Assembly: GCF_024648885.1 (NCBI RefSeq)
Contig: NZ_JANBBF010000009.1
Location: 248,001-312,000 of the forward strand
Origin: Prauserella salsuginis
Lineage (GTDB): Bacteria; Actinomycetota; Actinomycetes; Mycobacteriales; Pseudonocardiaceae
Length of the DNA: 64,000 nucleotides
Direction: 5' to 3'
This document shows, in pieces, positions 26,793 to 35,413 of the stretch. The notes under the pieces were generated by a model. That model worked only from the letters and a program-made list of their open reading frames with translations. It was not told the origin of the DNA and made no database searches. Positions within the stretch are counted from its first letter, which is position 1; the number at the start of each line of letters is the position of its first letter. Made by a program: the position numbers and the translations under genes.

Positions 26793-27601
26793 TGCGCGGA
26801 AACCTCGTCGTCGGCGGAGCGCTCGTCGGGCTGGTCGTCGTGACGGCGCTCGTGTCGCTGCTGTGGACGCCGCTCGACCCGCAAGCCGTCGACGCGAGCG
26901 TGCGGCTGCTCGGGCCGACGTCGCAGCACCTGCTGGGAACGGACAAGTTCGGCCGCGACGTCTTCAGCCAGCTCATGGTCGGTGCGCAGACGACGCTGTA
27001 CGTCGGGATCGTCGCCGTGGGGCTGGCTGCCGTGGCCGGCGTGCCGTTGGGCGTGCTGGCGGCGATGGGCCCGCGGTGGCTCGGGGAACTGGTCATGCGA
27101 ACCAGTGACCTCGTGCTGGCGTTTCCCGCGCTGTTGCTGGCGATCATGCTCGCGGCGGTCTACGGGGCGAGCACGCTCACGGCGATGATCGCCATCGGGG
27201 TGGCGACCGTGCCCGCGTTCGCACGTGTCGCGAGGGCGGGCGCGCTGCAGGTGCTCTCGCGGGAGTACACGCTCGCCGCGCGTGCGGGTGGTCGCTCGCG
27301 GTGGTGGATCGCGTGGCGGCACGTGCTGCCGAACATCTCGGGCATGGTCGTGGTGCAGTCGTCGGTGTCGTTCGCGATGGCGGTGCTCGCCGAGGCCGCG
27401 TTGTCGTTCCTCGGGTTCGGCACGGCGCCGCCGACGCCGTCGTGGGGGCGGATGCTGCAGGAGTCGCAGGAGCTGCTGGCCGTCGACGCGCGGTTGGCGC
27501 TCGTTCCGGGGTTGGCGATCGCGGCCGTGGTGCTGGGCTTCAACCTGCTGGGCGACGGCCTCCGCGACCACTTCGACCCCCGCCTGGAGGCCCGCCGATG
27601 A
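26792..27601 (+). CDS. ABC importer permease, DppC/OppC type
   Basis: Encodes 269 residues with about five to six membrane segments. LLGTDKFGRDVFSQLMVGAQTTLYVG and EYTLAARAGGRSRWWIAWRHVLPN (EAA loop) mark the DppC family. GGAGG lies 5 nt before the ATG at 26792, which overlaps the previous TGA; a GTG at 26789 is less well spaced. Confidence 0.92.
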   Translation: MRGNLVVGGALVGLVVVTALVSLLWTPLDPQAVDASVRLLGPTSQHLLGTDKFGRDVFSQLMVGAQTTLYVGIVAVGLAAVAGVPLGVLAAMGPRWLGELVMRTSDLVLAFPALLLAIMLAAVYGASTLTAMIAIGVATVPAFARVARAGALQVLSREYTLAARAGGRSRWWIAWRHVLPNISGMVVVQSSVSFAMAVLAEAALSFLGFGTAPPTPSWGRMLQESQELLAVDARLALVPGLAIAAVVLGFNLLGDGLRDHFDPRLEARR

Positions 27602-28497
27602 CCGAACGCGACCGCCCCCAGGGGCACCTTGGGGGCGTTGATCGGGCACTGCCGCGCGGAGCGCGTCCGTCTGGGTGGCGGCGCGAGACGGGCGGGAGCC
27701 CCGAATCTTCCCTTGATCAAGCGCCGCCACCCGATCGCGACCATGACGATCTGCTCGCCGTCGACGGGCTGCGGATCACCCACGGCGACGTCGCGCTGGT
27801 CGACGACGTGTCGTTCCGTATCGCGCCGGGGGAGCGGGTCGGGCTCATCGGTGCGTCCGGCTCGGGAAAGTCGCTCACCGCGTCGGCGATCATGGGCCTG
27901 CTGCCGGACGGACTGTCGGCGGCCGGGTCGGTGACGCTGCGGGGACGCGAACTCGTCGGCGCCTCGGAACGCGAGCTGTCCCGGCTGCGCGGTAAGGACC
28001 TCGGCATGGTGTTCCAGGAGCCGATGACCGCGCTCAACCCGGCGATGCGCGTCGGCCGGCAGGTCGCCGAGGCGCTCACCGTCCACGGCACGGCCCGTCG
28101 CAGGGCGACCGCCCGCGCCCGCGAACTGCTCGACCGCGTCGGCCTGCCGGAGCGGACCGCGCGCGCTTACCCTCACGAACTCTCCGGTGGGCAGCGACAG
28201 CGCGTGCTGCTCACCATCGCGCTCGCCAACGATCCGGCCCTGCTGATCTGCGACGAACCCACGACGGCCCTCGACGTGACGGTGCAGGCCCAGGTGCTCG
28301 ACCTCGTCGCCGAAGGCGTGCGCGACCGGGGCAGCGCCCTGTTGTTCATCACCCACGACCTGGCCGTCATCGCGTCGGTGTGCGAGCGCGTGCTGGTGTG
28401 CCGTGACGGCCGCATCGTCGAGGAGGGCCCCGTCGAGACGGTGCTGTCGGCGCCCGAACACGACTACACGCGACGACTCGTGGAGGCCGCGCTGTGA
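27598..28497 (+). CDS. ABC importer ATPase, DppD/OppD type, with repeat-derived N-terminus
   Basis: Encodes 299 residues. The ATPase core begins near residue 50 and shows Walker A GASGSGKS, Q-loop FQEPMTALNPAM, signature LSGGQRQR, Walker B LLICDEP and the switch His in FITHDL. Residues about 6-41 are unlike any ATPase and are encoded by a copy of the dispersed element also seen at 1264-1370, read straight through. The ATG at 27598 overlaps the upstream stop, and no in-frame start exists between the repeat and the core, so the fusion is probably translated. It powers the importer with the next gene. Confidence 0.9.
   Translation: MTERDRPQGHLGGVDRALPRGARPSGWRRETGGSPESSLDQAPPPDRDHDDLLAVDGLRITHGDVALVDDVSFRIAPGERVGLIGASGSGKSLTASAIMGLLPDGLSAAGSVTLRGRELVGASERELSRLRGKDLGMVFQEPMTALNPAMRVGRQVAEALTVHGTARRRATARARELLDRVGLPERTARAYPHELSGGQRQRVLLTIALANDPALLICDEPTTALDVTVQAQVLDLVAEGVRDRGSALLFITHDLAVIASVCERVLVCRDGRIVEEGPVETVLSAPEHDYTRRLVEAAL
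27614..27719. repeat. Dispersed ~107-bp element, copy 2 (inside CDS)
   Basis: Begins GCCCCCAGGGGCACCTT then GGGGGCGTTGATC, and ends GGGCGGGAGCCCCGAATC then TTCCCTTGATCA. Length is 106 bp against 107 for copy 1, with conserved ends and a divergent centre. It forms codons 6-41 of the ABC ATPase gene. Confidence 0.75.
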
Positions 28498-29372
28498 CGT
28501 CCACACCCGACAGTGCCGCCCCGGATGCCGCTCCCGGAAGCGGCCCGATCGTCTCGGTACGCGACCTCGAACGCACGTATCGCGGCGGGGTGCACGCGCT
28601 GCGCGGGGTGTCGCTCGACGTGCCGCGCGGTGGCCGGTTCGGCATCGTCGGCGAGTCCGGCTCCGGAAAGTCCACTCTCGTCAGACTTCTCGCCGCGCTC
28701 GACCGGCCGACCGCCGGCACGGTCACGTTCGAAGGGCAGCGCATCGACGACCGCCGCGAGTCCGACCTCGGGTTCCTGCGACGGCGACTGCAGATCGTGT
28801 TCCAGGACCCGATGGGATCGCTCGATCCGCGCATGCGCGTGCGCGACATCATCAGCGAACCGCTCGGCCGCACGCGTGACCGCGACGAGCGCGTGGCCGA
28901 ACTGCTCGACGCCGTCGGCCTGCCCTCCGATGCGGGCGCGCAGTATCCGCACCGGTTCTCGGGCGGGCAGCGCCAGCGCATCTCGATCGCCCGTGCGCTC
29001 GCACCGCGGCCGGATGTGCTGATCGCCGACGAGGCCGTGAGCGCGCTCGACGTGCTGGTCCGCAAACAGATTCTGGACCTGCTCACCCGGCTGGTCGACG
29101 AGTACGCGCTCACGCTCGTGTTCGTCTCGCACGATCTCGGCGTGGTGCGGAAGATGTGCGACGAGGTCGCCGTGATGCGCCGGGGTGAGGTCGTCGAGCA
29201 CGGACCGGTCGACGAGGTGTACGACGCGCCGCGCCACGACTACACGCGCGAGCTGATCGCCGCGGCCCCGACGCTGCACGGTGCGCTGCGGGCACCGGCC
29301 GGATCGGCGACGTCCGAGGCCTCCGCAGCCGGGCCCGAGTCGTCCGAACCCGAGCCACCACCCGAGGGTTGA
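28494..29372 (+). CDS. ABC importer ATPase, DppF/OppF type
   Basis: Encodes 292 residues with Walker A GESGSGKST, Q-loop FQDPMGSLDPRM, signature FSGGQRQR, Walker B VLIADEAVSALD and the switch His in FVSHDL. The oligopeptide-transporter C-terminal extension is short and ends in a Pro/Glu/Ser-rich tail. The GTG start overlaps the previous stop by 4 nt. It should form the heterodimeric ATPase with the previous product. Confidence 0.92.
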   Translation: MTSTPDSAAPDAAPGSGPIVSVRDLERTYRGGVHALRGVSLDVPRGGRFGIVGESGSGKSTLVRLLAALDRPTAGTVTFEGQRIDDRRESDLGFLRRRLQIVFQDPMGSLDPRMRVRDIISEPLGRTRDRDERVAELLDAVGLPSDAGAQYPHRFSGGQRQRISIARALAPRPDVLIADEAVSALDVLVRKQILDLLTRLVDEYALTLVFVSHDLGVVRKMCDEVAVMRRGEVVEHGPVDEVYDAPRHDYTRELIAAAPTLHGALRAPAGSATSEASAAGPESSEPEPPPEG

Positions 29373-29394
29373 CCGTCCGAAAAGGAGTGAGCCG

Positions 29395-30741
29395 ATGACC
29401 GGACTTCCGGAGAAGACCGCGACGGAACTGATCAGCGCGTACCGCACGGGCGAGGTGAGCCCGGTCGAGGTCACCGAGGCGGTGCTGGCACGGATCGACG
29501 AGCGCGAACCGCAGCTGCACGCGCTGTACGCCTTCGACCCGGACACGGCGCGGGAGTCGGCCGCCGCATCGGAGCAGCGGTGGCGCGCGGGAACCCCGCT
29601 GGGTCCGATCGACGGCGTGCCGCTGACGATCAAGGAGAACATCGCGACGCGCGGAACCCCGAAGCCCCTGGGCACGGCTGCGACGAGGCTCGAACCCGCA
29701 CCGGTCGACGCGCCCGCGGCTGCGCGGATCCGAGAGTCCGGCGGCGTGCTCCTTTCGAAGACCACCATGCCCGACTTCGGGATGCTCACGTCGGGGGTGT
29801 CGAGCTTCCACGAGCCGACGCGGAATCCGTGGGATCTCACGCGCACGTCCGGCGGGTCGAGCGCCGGTGCGGGTGCGGCGGCGGCAGCCGGGTACGGGCC
29901 CCTGCACGTCGGTACCGACATCGGCGGGTCGATCCGGCTGCCCGCGGCGTGGTGCGGCATCGTCGGGTTCAAGCCGAGTTTCGGGCGGGTGCCCGTCGAT
30001 CCGCCGTTCCCCGGCAGGACCGCAGGGCCGATGACGCGGACGGTCGCGGATGCCGCGTTGTTCATGCGTGTGCTGTCGCAGCCGGATGCGCGCGACCACC
30101 TCTCGCTGCCACCGTCCGAACCGGACTGGTCGTGTCCGCCTGCCGACCCGTCGGCTCTGCGGATCGGGGTGCAGCTCGACCCGGGTGTGGGGCTACCGGT
30201 CGAACCGGCGGTGCGTGACGCGGTGGCCGCAGCGGCCCGCCGGTTCGAGGCCGCCGGCGCGACGGTCGAGCTCGTCGAACCGTGGCTCACGCGGGAGATG
30301 CTCGACGGGCTCGACCGGTTCTGGCGCACCCGCCTGCTCGCCGATCTGGCGAAGCTCGACACCGGTGCCGTGTTGCCGTACCTCGTGGAGTGGGCACGCG
30401 CGGCCGAAGACCTGTCCGCTGTGGACGTCTACCACGGGTTCGCCCAGATGGACGCGATCGCCGTCGCGACTCTGCGGGCCACCGAGCCGTACGACATCGT
30501 GCTCTCGCCGACCTGTCAGGTGTCGCCGAATCCGTTCGACACACCGTCACCCACCGGGGACCCGGCGCGCCCGTTCGAGCACATCGCCTTCACGCTCCCG
30601 TACAACATGTCCGGCCAGCCCGCGGTGTCCGTCGACTGCGGACGCGGTCCCGACGGCCTGCCCATCGGGCTGCAGCTCGCGGGCCGGCGGTTCGCCGACG
30701 TCGGCACCCTGCGCGCGGCCGCCGCCTTCGAAACCCTCTGA
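29395..30741 (+). CDS. Amidase-signature hydrolase
   Basis: Encodes a 448-residue amidase-signature enzyme. The catalytic triad is visible as Lys80 (LTIKENI), Ser155 in TSGGSSAGAG and nucleophile Ser179 in GTDIGGSIRLPA. Such enzymes hydrolyse carboxamides or act on small amide substrates. AAAGGAG lies 8 nt before the ATG. It is 22 bp past the last ABC gene, so it is probably the last gene of the import operon; import followed by amide hydrolysis is a reasonable but unproven role. Confidence 0.92.
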   Translation: MTGLPEKTATELISAYRTGEVSPVEVTEAVLARIDEREPQLHALYAFDPDTARESAAASEQRWRAGTPLGPIDGVPLTIKENIATRGTPKPLGTAATRLEPAPVDAPAAARIRESGGVLLSKTTMPDFGMLTSGVSSFHEPTRNPWDLTRTSGGSSAGAGAAAAAGYGPLHVGTDIGGSIRLPAAWCGIVGFKPSFGRVPVDPPFPGRTAGPMTRTVADAALFMRVLSQPDARDHLSLPPSEPDWSCPPADPSALRIGVQLDPGVGLPVEPAVRDAVAAAARRFEAAGATVELVEPWLTREMLDGLDRFWRTRLLADLAKLDTGAVLPYLVEWARAAEDLSAVDVYHGFAQMDAIAVATLRATEPYDIVLSPTCQVSPNPFDTPSPTGDPARPFEHIAFTLPYNMSGQPAVSVDCGRGPDGLPIGLQLAGRRFADVGTLRAAAAFETL

Positions 30742-31053
30742 CGGCGCCCGCCCCTCGCCGTGTTGCGCTTTCCGGGGCCCGTGTTGCGTTCTTCGGGGAC
30801 CGTGTTGCTCCCACCCGCCATCCGGCCACCGCTTCCCGTCGGCGCGCTGGCGCGCGACGACGGCCTGCTGGGGGCTGTGTTGCGGCCTTCTCGTCTCCGG
30901 TGTGTCCCTGCATCCGGGAGGCCTGGTCCGCCGCTCAGGTGATCGGCTGAGTTGCCGCACCTCCCAGAGCTGATTCCTGCTAATCCTTGACATGAATTGC
31001 CGATCGGGACGAAACTCGGTCGACCGTGTGACGCAGGTCTCGAGGAGGAGACG
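30742..31053. other. Amidase-SDR intergenic region with repeats
   Basis: These 312 bp contain two to three GTGTTGC-type tandem units (30757-30812), an isolated related unit near 30876, and the leader of the SDR gene. No gene is seen. Confidence 0.6.
30757..30812. repeat. GTGTTGC-type tandem repeat
   Basis: CCGTGTTGCGCTTTCCGGGG, CGTGTTGCGTTCTTCGGGG and a partial third unit, beginning 16 bp after the amidase stop. Confidence 0.7.
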
Positions 31054-31896
31054 ATGACGGGTCGGATGGCAGGCAAGGTCGCGTTCATCACCGGCGCGGC
31101 CCGCGGGCAGGGCAGGAGCCACGCGGTGCGGCTCGCGGAGGAGGGCGCGGACATCATCGCGGTCGACATCTGCGAGGACATCGAAACGGTGACCCCGTGC
31201 TACTCGCTGGCGACCGAGGAGGACCTGGCGGGCACGGCGAAACTCGTCGGCGATCTCGGCAGGAAGATCGTGACGGAGAAGGCCGACGTACGTGACTTGG
31301 GCGCGCTGCAGAAGGCGTTCGACCACGGGCTCGCGGAGCTGGGCCGGGTCGACACGGTCGTGGCGAACGCGGGAATCGCGACGGCGTTCACGAAGTCGTG
31401 GGAGCTCAGCGCGCAGCAATGGCAGGAAATGATCGACGTCAACCTGACCGGTGTGTGGCACACCGCGAAGGTCGCGGTGCCGTCGATGATCGAAGCGGGC
31501 CGCGGCGGGTCGCTCGTGTTCACGAGTTCGATCGGCGGGTTCAAGGGCATCCAGCACGTCGGCCACTACGTGTCGGCCAAGCACGGCATCGTGGGCCTGA
31601 TGCGCACGATGGCGAACGAGCTCGCGCCGCACGCCATCCGCGTCAACACCGTCCACCCGACCAATGTGGACACGACGATGATTCAGAACCCCGGCGTCTA
31701 CTCGATGTTCGCTCCCGGGGATCCGGAGCCGTCGCAGGAGAAGGCGATTCCCGGATTCACGTCGTTGAACGCGCTCGACGTGCCGTGGGTCGAATCGAAG
31801 GACATCAGCAACGCGGTGCTGTTCCTGTCCAGCGACGAGGCTCGTTACATCACCGGCGCGACACTGCCGGTCGATGCGGGCGCCAACATCGTGTGA
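31054..31896 (+). CDS. Mycofactocin-coupled SDR family oxidoreductase
   Basis: Encodes a 280-residue classical SDR. It has the TGxxxGxG cofactor site TGAARGQGRSHAVRLAEEGADI, ADVRD, NAG (VVANAGIA), catalytic Ser in FTSSIGG and YxxxK in YVSAKHG. The sequence matches the TIGR03971 subfamily, whose members keep NAD bound and are thought to pass electrons to the peptide cofactor mycofactocin. No mft genes are in the window. GAGGAGGAG immediately upstream fixes the ATG at 31054. The substrate (an alcohol) is unknown. Confidence 0.92.
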   Translation: MTGRMAGKVAFITGAARGQGRSHAVRLAEEGADIIAVDICEDIETVTPCYSLATEEDLAGTAKLVGDLGRKIVTEKADVRDLGALQKAFDHGLAELGRVDTVVANAGIATAFTKSWELSAQQWQEMIDVNLTGVWHTAKVAVPSMIEAGRGGSLVFTSSIGGFKGIQHVGHYVSAKHGIVGLMRTMANELAPHAIRVNTVHPTNVDTTMIQNPGVYSMFAPGDPEPSQEKAIPGFTSLNALDVPWVESKDISNAVLFLSSDEARYITGATLPVDAGANIV

Positions 31897-31904
31897 CGAC
31901 CGCT

Positions 31905-32876
31905 TCAGGTCAGGTTCGCCAGGCGTGAGTACGAGTCGAGCATGTCGGCGCGGTCGTGCGTGCTCATCGTGATGAGCAGTTCGTCCGCGCCGGTGTGGTC
32001 GACCAGCTCGGTGAGTCCCCTGGCGACGTCGGATTCGGTGCCGTGGATCTGCCCACGCAGGGCGTCGTCGAGGTAGCGCCGTTCACGTTCGCCGGGCGTG
32101 GGCACCCGGCCGGGCGGCAGCAGCGGTGGGAAGACGCCGTCGATGCGCGAGCGGACCATCGCCCACGCCTCCGGAAGGAGCAGTTCGCGCGCCTGTTCGC
32201 GGCTGTCGGCGACGGCGGCCGCGGTGGACACGATGACGTGCGGCGCCGGCCACTGCGCCGACGGCCGGAACGTCTCGCCATAGTGCCTGATGTGGTCGGC
32301 GAGCCGGTCGACGTCGCCGAGCGGTGCGATGACCAGCGCCGCACCCAGTTCCGCCGCGAGTCCGGCTCCGGACCCCGTGGCCAGTACGAACAACGGCGGC
32401 GGCCGCAGCCCCTCCGCGGGAAGGCCGCGCACCCGATGGTCGCCGTCGAAGTAGCCGAGCAGGTCGCGGACGTCGTCGCCGAAACGGCCGGCATCGGTCT
32501 TGTCGGCACCCAGCGCGGTCCGTACAGCACCGGTGAACCCGACGGAACGGCCGAGTCCCATGTCGACCCTCCCGGGATGCAGCGACTCGAGCGTGCCGAA
32601 CTGTTCCGCCACGACCAGTGGCCGATGGTTCGGCAGCATCACCCCACCCGTCCCGACGCGGATCGTCGACGTCGCGGCGCCGACGGCGGCAGCCAGCACC
32701 GTCGGAGCCGCACCCGCGATGCCGGGCACGCCGTGATGCTCGGCGACCCAGAACCGCCGGTACCCGAGCTGTTCCACGTCAACGGCGAATCGCACCGTGT
32801 CACGGAGCGCCGCGGCCGGATCCTGGCCGTGGCGGACGGAGGCGCGGTCGAGCACGGACAACGGTGGTAGCGGCAC
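31905..32876 (-). CDS. LLM-class flavin-dependent oxidoreductase (MsnO8-like)
   Basis: Encodes a 323-residue bacterial-luciferase-like TIM barrel using FMNH2 or F420. LSVLDRASVRHGQDPAAALRDT, YRRFWVAEHHGVPGIAG and GGVMLPNHRPLVVAEQFGTLE match the MsnO8 subfamily. The substrate is unknown. The start is the GTG at 32876. It is convergent with the SDR gene, with only 8 bp between stops. Confidence 0.88.
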   Translation of the reverse strand: MPLPPLSVLDRASVRHGQDPAAALRDTVRFAVDVEQLGYRRFWVAEHHGVPGIAGAAPTVLAAAVGAATSTIRVGTGGVMLPNHRPLVVAEQFGTLESLHPGRVDMGLGRSVGFTGAVRTALGADKTDAGRFGDDVRDLLGYFDGDHRVRGLPAEGLRPPPLFVLATGSGAGLAAELGAALVIAPLGDVDRLADHIRHYGETFRPSAQWPAPHVIVSTAAAVADSREQARELLLPEAWAMVRSRIDGVFPPLLPPGRVPTPGERERRYLDDALRGQIHGTESDVARGLTELVDHTGADELLITMSTHDRADMLDSYSRLANLT

Positions 32877-32913
32877 GTCCGGTGCAACGTCTGTACCTCT
32901 GCGCGGATTCCCC

Positions 32914-33030
32914 GCGTGTCCTGCACCCAGACGCGCGTGTCGTGCACCCAGACGCGCGTGTCGTGCACCCAGACGCGCGTTCCGCGCTCGGACGCCCGTG
33001 TTCTGCGTTCGGGGTTGCTGTGCCCGCGTG
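32914..33030. repeat. 21-bp tandem repeat plus related units
   Basis: Three near-identical 21-bp units CGCGTGTCGTGCACCCAGACG are followed by more diverged units ending in CGTGTTCTGCGTTCGGGG, which joins this array to the GTGTTCTGC family. It fills the gap between the MFS stop and the LLM start. Confidence 0.8.
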
Positions 33031-33040
33031 CGGCATCCGG

Positions 33041-34303
33041 CTAAGCGCGCTGCTCCGCGGGTGCGGGTGCGACGTCGTCGACGAGGTGCCGGCCGAACGC
33101 GCGCCAGGCGACGACCGTCAACACCGCCATCAGCGCTGCGGCCGTCCAGAAGGGCGCCGTGACACCGAACGCCTTCACGATCGGACCACCGGCGAGACTA
33201 CCGAGCGCGGCGCCGCCGACGCCGAAGAGCATGTGCACGCTGTTGGCACGTCCGCGCAGCGCATCGGGCACGATCCGCTGCCGCCAGGACACCGAAACGA
33301 CGTCCCACACGCCGTTGTGCATGCCGAAGATCACCAGCGTCATGGCGGCCACCCACGGTTCGGTCACCAGCGCCAGCACGACGTGCGTGAGCGTCTCCAG
33401 CACCAGCCCGGCGCGCAGCAGCACCGAATCGGCCAGCCGCGCACGCAGCCTGCTCACCAGGCCGGCGCCGATGATGCCGCCGACCGCCATCGTCGCCAGC
33501 AGCACGCCGTAACCGATCTCGCCGAGCCCCAGTCGCTGCTGGGCGTACACCACGAAGATCGCCAGCGTCGAGAACAGCGTGAGGTTCATGCCGCACAGTG
33601 TCACGCTGATCATCCGCAGCACCCGGTTCCGCCACATCCACTGCGCACCCTCGCGAATCTCCGTCCACAGCGGACGCCGCTGAACCGGTGCGGGTGTGCC
33701 CGCGCGCCGCGGCAACGTGCCCAGCACGACGGCGGCCAGCGTGAACGCAGCGGCGTTGAGTCCGAACGGGATCGTTGCGGCCAGCGCGAACAGTGATGCG
33801 CCCAGCGGCGGTCCGACGAACTGGTTGACCCCCATCTGGACGGCGACGAGCCGGGCGTTGGCCTTCGGCAGCGCCGCCACGCTCACGAGGGTCGGCAGCA
33901 TGGCGTTCGACGCGTTGTCCGCGAGCGTCTCCGAGGTGCCGATCAGGAAGAACGCCGCGTAGATGATCGGCACCGATACGGTTCCCGTGGCGATCGTCGC
34001 TGCCAGTCCGGTCACCACCGCGCCGCGCACCAGATTGACGACGACGAGCAGTCTGCGCCGGTCCAGCCGGTCCACGTAGGCACCACTGATCAGCGAGAAC
34101 AGCAACCACGGCAGCTGCGTTACGAACACCGCGCTGCCGATCAGCACCGGGTCGTCGGTGAGGGACGACACGAGCAGCGGGCCGGCGGCGAGGGTGACGC
34201 CGTCGGCGACGTTCGTCAGCGCCGACGCCGTCCACAGGCGCGCGAATTCGCCCCCGAGCCGAATTCGCTGCCGGCCCCCGCCGCCCGCTCCCCGTGTGAT
34301 CAC
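33041..34303 (-). CDS. MFS transporter (MFS_3 / enterobactin-exporter-like)
   Basis: Encodes a 420-residue membrane protein with about 12 membrane segments, opening RLGGEFARLWTASALTNVADGV and carrying YVDRLDRRRLLVVVNL between TM2 and TM3. It is an MFS_3-type exporter related to but distinct from the one at 2273. The start is the GTG at 34303. The exported compound is unknown. Tandem repeats lie on both sides. Confidence 0.87.
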   Translation of the reverse strand: MITRGAGGGGRQRIRLGGEFARLWTASALTNVADGVTLAAGPLLVSSLTDDPVLIGSAVFVTQLPWLLFSLISGAYVDRLDRRRLLVVVNLVRGAVVTGLAATIATGTVSVPIIYAAFFLIGTSETLADNASNAMLPTLVSVAALPKANARLVAVQMGVNQFVGPPLGASLFALAATIPFGLNAAAFTLAAVVLGTLPRRAGTPAPVQRRPLWTEIREGAQWMWRNRVLRMISVTLCGMNLTLFSTLAIFVVYAQQRLGLGEIGYGVLLATMAVGGIIGAGLVSRLRARLADSVLLRAGLVLETLTHVVLALVTEPWVAAMTLVIFGMHNGVWDVVSVSWRQRIVPDALRGRANSVHMLFGVGGAALGSLAGGPIVKAFGVTAPFWTAAALMAVLTVVAWRAFGRHLVDDVAPAPAEQRA

Positions 34304-34361
34304 GACGCGTCAACCTAGGCCGGGTGGGAGGGCGGGGCAACGGAATTTCGGCCGCGCAGCG

Positions 34362-34445
34362 CGATGCTTACGCGCAGCGCAATGCCTGTACGCAGTGCGA
34401 TGCCTGCCGCGCAGCGCGATGCTTACCCGCAGTGCGACGCCGGTA
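34362..34445. repeat. About 18-bp tandem repeat (CGCAGCGCGATGCTTAC units)
   Basis: Four to five imperfect units of 17-19 bp lie head to tail upstream of the MFS start. The unit differs from the GTGTTGC family found 60 bp away. Confidence 0.7.
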
Positions 34446-34502
34446 TGGAGTCGGCAGGGGACGGTTGCCCCGCCGCTCCTAGCGGTGGTGTACGGCGGGC
34501 GG

Positions 34503-34555
34503 GGTGCAACACGGCCCCTGGAATCCGCAACACGGCCCCGGAATCCGCAACACGG
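34503..34555. repeat. GTGTTGC-type repeat, minus orientation
   Basis: Read on the minus strand, CCGTGTTGCGGATTCCGGGG and a second near-copy follow the TAG of the CitE-like gene with no gap. Confidence 0.7.
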
Positions 34556-35413
34556 CTACTTCGCCGCGATGGCCTCCGCCAGGTCGAGGACGCGCTGCGC
34601 CTCGGCGACATGCAGGTTCTCCACCATCCGACCGTCGACCGTCACGACGGCCTCGCCGTTCGCGCGGGCGGACTCGAAGGCGTCGATCACCTTGCGGGCG
34701 TGGGCGATCGCCTCGTCGGACGGGGCGAACACGCGGTTGCACGGTTCGATCTGCCCCGGGTGGACCAGGGTCTTGCCGTCGAAGCCGAACTGCCGCGCCT
34801 GGGTGGCTTCGGCCTCGAAGCCGGCGAGGTCCTGTACGTCGTTGTAGACGCCGTCGAGGATCTGCTTGCCCGCGGCGCGTGCCGCCAGCAGCGACAGCGA
34901 CAGGCCGGCGACGAGCGGTGCGCGGCCGGCCGCGGGTTCGGCGTGCAGTTCCTTCGCCAGATCGTTGGTGCCCATGACCAGGACCGACAGCCGGTCGCTC
35001 GCGCCGGCGATCTCCTCGGCGTGCAGCATTGCGACGGGGGTTTCGAGCATCGCCCAGATCGTCGTGTGCTCGGCTGCCCCGTTGAGCTCCAGCGCCCGTT
35101 CGATCGTCATCACGTCGCGCGCCGAGTTCACCTTCGGCACGACGACGGCGGCCGGACCCGCCTGGGCGGCGGCGCGCAGGTCCGCGTCGTGCCACTCGGT
35201 GTCGATGCCGTTGATGCGGATCGCCACCTCACGGCCCCCGTACTCGCCGGATGCGGCCGCCGCGCACACGCGTTCCCGTGCGGAGTCCTTCGCGTCGGGC
35301 GAGACGGCATCCTCCAGGTCGAGGATCAGTGCGTCCGCGGGCAGGGTCTTCGCCTTCTCGAGCGCCCGCTCGTTCGCGCCGGGCATGTAGAGAACGGAAC
35401 GGCGCGGTGCCAC
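34556..35413 (-). CDS. HpcH/HpaI aldolase / CitE-like CoA-ester lyase
   Basis: Encodes a 285-residue TIM-barrel protein. Landmarks are RRSVLYMPGANERALEKA, LILDLEDAVSPDAKDSAR (metal-binding Asp and Glu), RINGIDTEWHDADL, VVPKVNS and AMLETPVAML. This is the stand-alone CitE-like group acting on beta-hydroxyacyl-CoA esters such as malyl- or citramalyl-CoA. AAGGAGG lies 7 nt before the GTG at 35413, which is preferred to the longer frame from 35515. No other citrate lyase subunits are present. Confidence 0.88.
   Translation of the reverse strand: MAPRRSVLYMPGANERALEKAKTLPADALILDLEDAVSPDAKDSARERVCAAAASGEYGGREVAIRINGIDTEWHDADLRAAAQAGPAAVVVPKVNSARDVMTIERALELNGAAEHTTIWAMLETPVAMLHAEEIAGASDRLSVLVMGTNDLAKELHAEPAAGRAPLVAGLSLSLLAARAAGKQILDGVYNDVQDLAGFEAEATQARQFGFDGKTLVHPGQIEPCNRVFAPSDEAIAHARKVIDAFESARANGEAVVTVDGRMVENLHVAEAQRVLDLAEAIAAK

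Noticed and set aside
22905-34555. Tandem arrays as CRISPR arrays
   Set aside because: Units are directly adjacent with no unique spacers of constant length, and no cas genes are present.
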